Of a stretch of DNA of 31,369 nucleotides, positions 30,595 through 31,369 are shown piece after piece. The stretch's first letter is position 1, and the number at the start of each line of letters is the position of its first letter. The notes under the pieces were generated by a model that was given only the letters and a program-made list of their open reading frames with translations, made no database searches and was not told the origin of the DNA. The position numbers were made by a program, and so were the translations under genes. Origin of the DNA: JBFWIW01 sp050253535 (GTDB lineage: Bacteria; Bacillota; Clostridia; Oscillospirales; Oscillospiraceae); NCBI GenBank assembly GCA_050253535.1, contig JBFWIW010000034.1:1-31369 (forward strand), read 5' to 3'.

Positions 30595-31369
30595 TTAAGC
30601 CGCGTTTGCTTCATTATCCTTCTTATTTTTAAAGTAGAGATAGAAGAGGAATCCGGCCGCCGGCACAACAAGGCCGATGAGCGAGGTGGACGGGTCTTCC
30701 GCCAGCGTGTTTATCAGGAGCGCCGCCATAACGACGAGCTCTATAATAACCGTGACCCTGCCGCCCCAGACCTTGTACGGGCGCTCCAGATCCGGCGACT
30801 TCTTCCTGAATACGAGGACGGTTCCGACAGTGAGCGCCTTGAACAGCAGGCCGGAGAAAATGACGAGCGAAGTGAGCTGGTTTAAATCCCTCAGCAGCAC
30901 GAGAATGCTGGAGATGACCATCTGCACGACTATGGCAGTCGCCGGGGTCTTATATTTGGGATGCAGTTTACTGAACGATTTGAAAAACAGGCCGTCATGC
31001 GCCATTGCGTAATATTCGCGCGGGAAGGCCATGATGCAGCCGTTGAGCGACCCCAGCATAGAGACGACCATTGTAACCGCGACAAGTATCCCGCCGGCCG
31101 TACCCATAACGACCTTTGCCGCCTCGGTGCCGAGGTACATCTGACCGCCGTTGACCATTTCGGCTATCCGGTCTGCGGAAACCACTCTGTAAATCGCGAA
31201 ATTGAACAGAACATACAGCACGGTTATCGAGCTGATGGCAATTATAATGGAAAGAGGCAGGTTCTTCTTCGGGTTCTTTATCTCCTCCGCCACGGAGTTG
31301 AGGTTCGTCCAGCCGTCGTAAGCCCAAAGGGTTGCCACGGTCGCAAAGGCGATCATGCGCATAACCTGT
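30595..31369 (-). CDS. APC-family amino acid permease (LAT-like), C-terminal part
   Basis: About 258 residues are visible; the frame stays open to the window edge, so the N-terminal half (about 190 residues) lies outside. Six to seven membrane helices. 'FATVATLWAYDGWTNLNSVAEEIKNPKKNLPLSII' is the central LAT/SteT-type motif of the APC superfamily. 'FPREYYAMAHDGLFFKSFSKLHPKYKTPATAI' is the conserved cytoplasmic loop. These carriers exchange or import amino acids. The last residues are Lys/Asn-rich and soluble. It is followed on the same strand by the amidohydrolase, so import and hydrolysis of an amino acid derivative is a fair inference. Confidence 0.93.
   Translation of the reverse strand, partial: QVMRMIAFATVATLWAYDGWTNLNSVAEEIKNPKKNLPLSIIIAISSITVLYVLFNFAIYRVVSADRIAEMVNGGQMYLGTEAAKVVMGTAGGILVAVTMVVSMLGSLNGCIMAFPREYYAMAHDGLFFKSFSKLHPKYKTPATAIVVQMVISSILVLLRDLNQLTSLVIFSGLLFKALTVGTVLVFRKKSPDLERPYKVWGGRVTVIIELVVMAALLINTLAEDPSTSLIGLVVPAAGFLFYLYFKNKKDNEANAA

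Overview
The window looks like a scaffold from a spore-forming anaerobic Firmicute of the class Clostridia, probably Oscillospirales-like. The evidence is a spore photoproduct lyase, AGGAGG-type ribosome binding sites, three proteins with the clostridial 'stalk' (copper amine oxidase N-terminal-like) surface domain, a yoaS/yozG-type DUF2975 + HTH pair, a DUF4173 membrane protein and a fairly GC-rich coding style with AT-rich promoters. Two runs of exactly 100 N (10505-10604 and 28105-28204) are scaffold-gap placeholders, so this is probably a draft or metagenome assembly. No rRNA, tRNA, IS element, prophage or CRISPR array was seen.

Layout. 1-380: 3' end of a probable DUF4179/DUF5643-type protein (+). 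381-954: hairpin-rich non-coding DNA. 955-2398 (+): a small helical protein followed by a spore photoproduct lyase homologue. From 2851 onward almost everything is on the minus strand. 2851-3735 is a signal-peptide membrane protein. 4032-4982 is an EamA-type exporter bracketed by a duplicated terminator/promoter cassette. 5417-5608 is a small GPP[C/R]PP-repeat protein. 5684-8065 is a sugar kinase and class II aldolase operon with a clear sigma-A promoter. 8459-10699 is a secreted tandem nitrilase with a C-terminal stalk domain, interrupted by a gap and preceded by a hairpin leader. 10931-16146 is an operon of SDR, TRAP transporter dctPQM and a LarA-family racemase. 17042-17718 is its likely GntR/FCD regulator, split by a one-base frameshift. 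18302-19690 is a stalk-domain surface protein. 20232-20426 is DUF2892. 20666-23027 is the DUF2975 - HTH - DUF4173 operon. 23355-24949 is an Lrp-type regulator with alanine dehydrogenase. 25407-26222 (+) is an HTH membrane protein. 26341-27972 is a stalk-tethered alkaline phosphatase. 28205-28557 is a flavin reductase cut by the second gap. 28865-30472 is a YtcJ-type amidohydrolase, and 30595 to the window end is a partial APC amino acid permease.

How the genes fit together. The TRAP transporter, LarA homologue, SDR and FCD-type regulator read as uptake and stereochemical conversion/oxidation of a small hydroxy acid or sugar acid. The adjacent kinase + aldolase pair would phosphorylate and cleave a ketose. 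Alanine dehydrogenase, the permease, the amidohydrolase and the secreted nitrilase point to use of amino acids, amides and other C-N compounds. Three exported proteins carry stalk domains, which suggests enzymes held at the cell surface. Substrates are inferred, not shown. The most unusual items are the extracellular double nitrilase with its attenuator-like leader, the photoproduct lyase homologue with Ser where Bacillus has the H-donor Cys141, the GPPCPP mini-protein, and the duplicated intergenic cassettes around the EamA gene.
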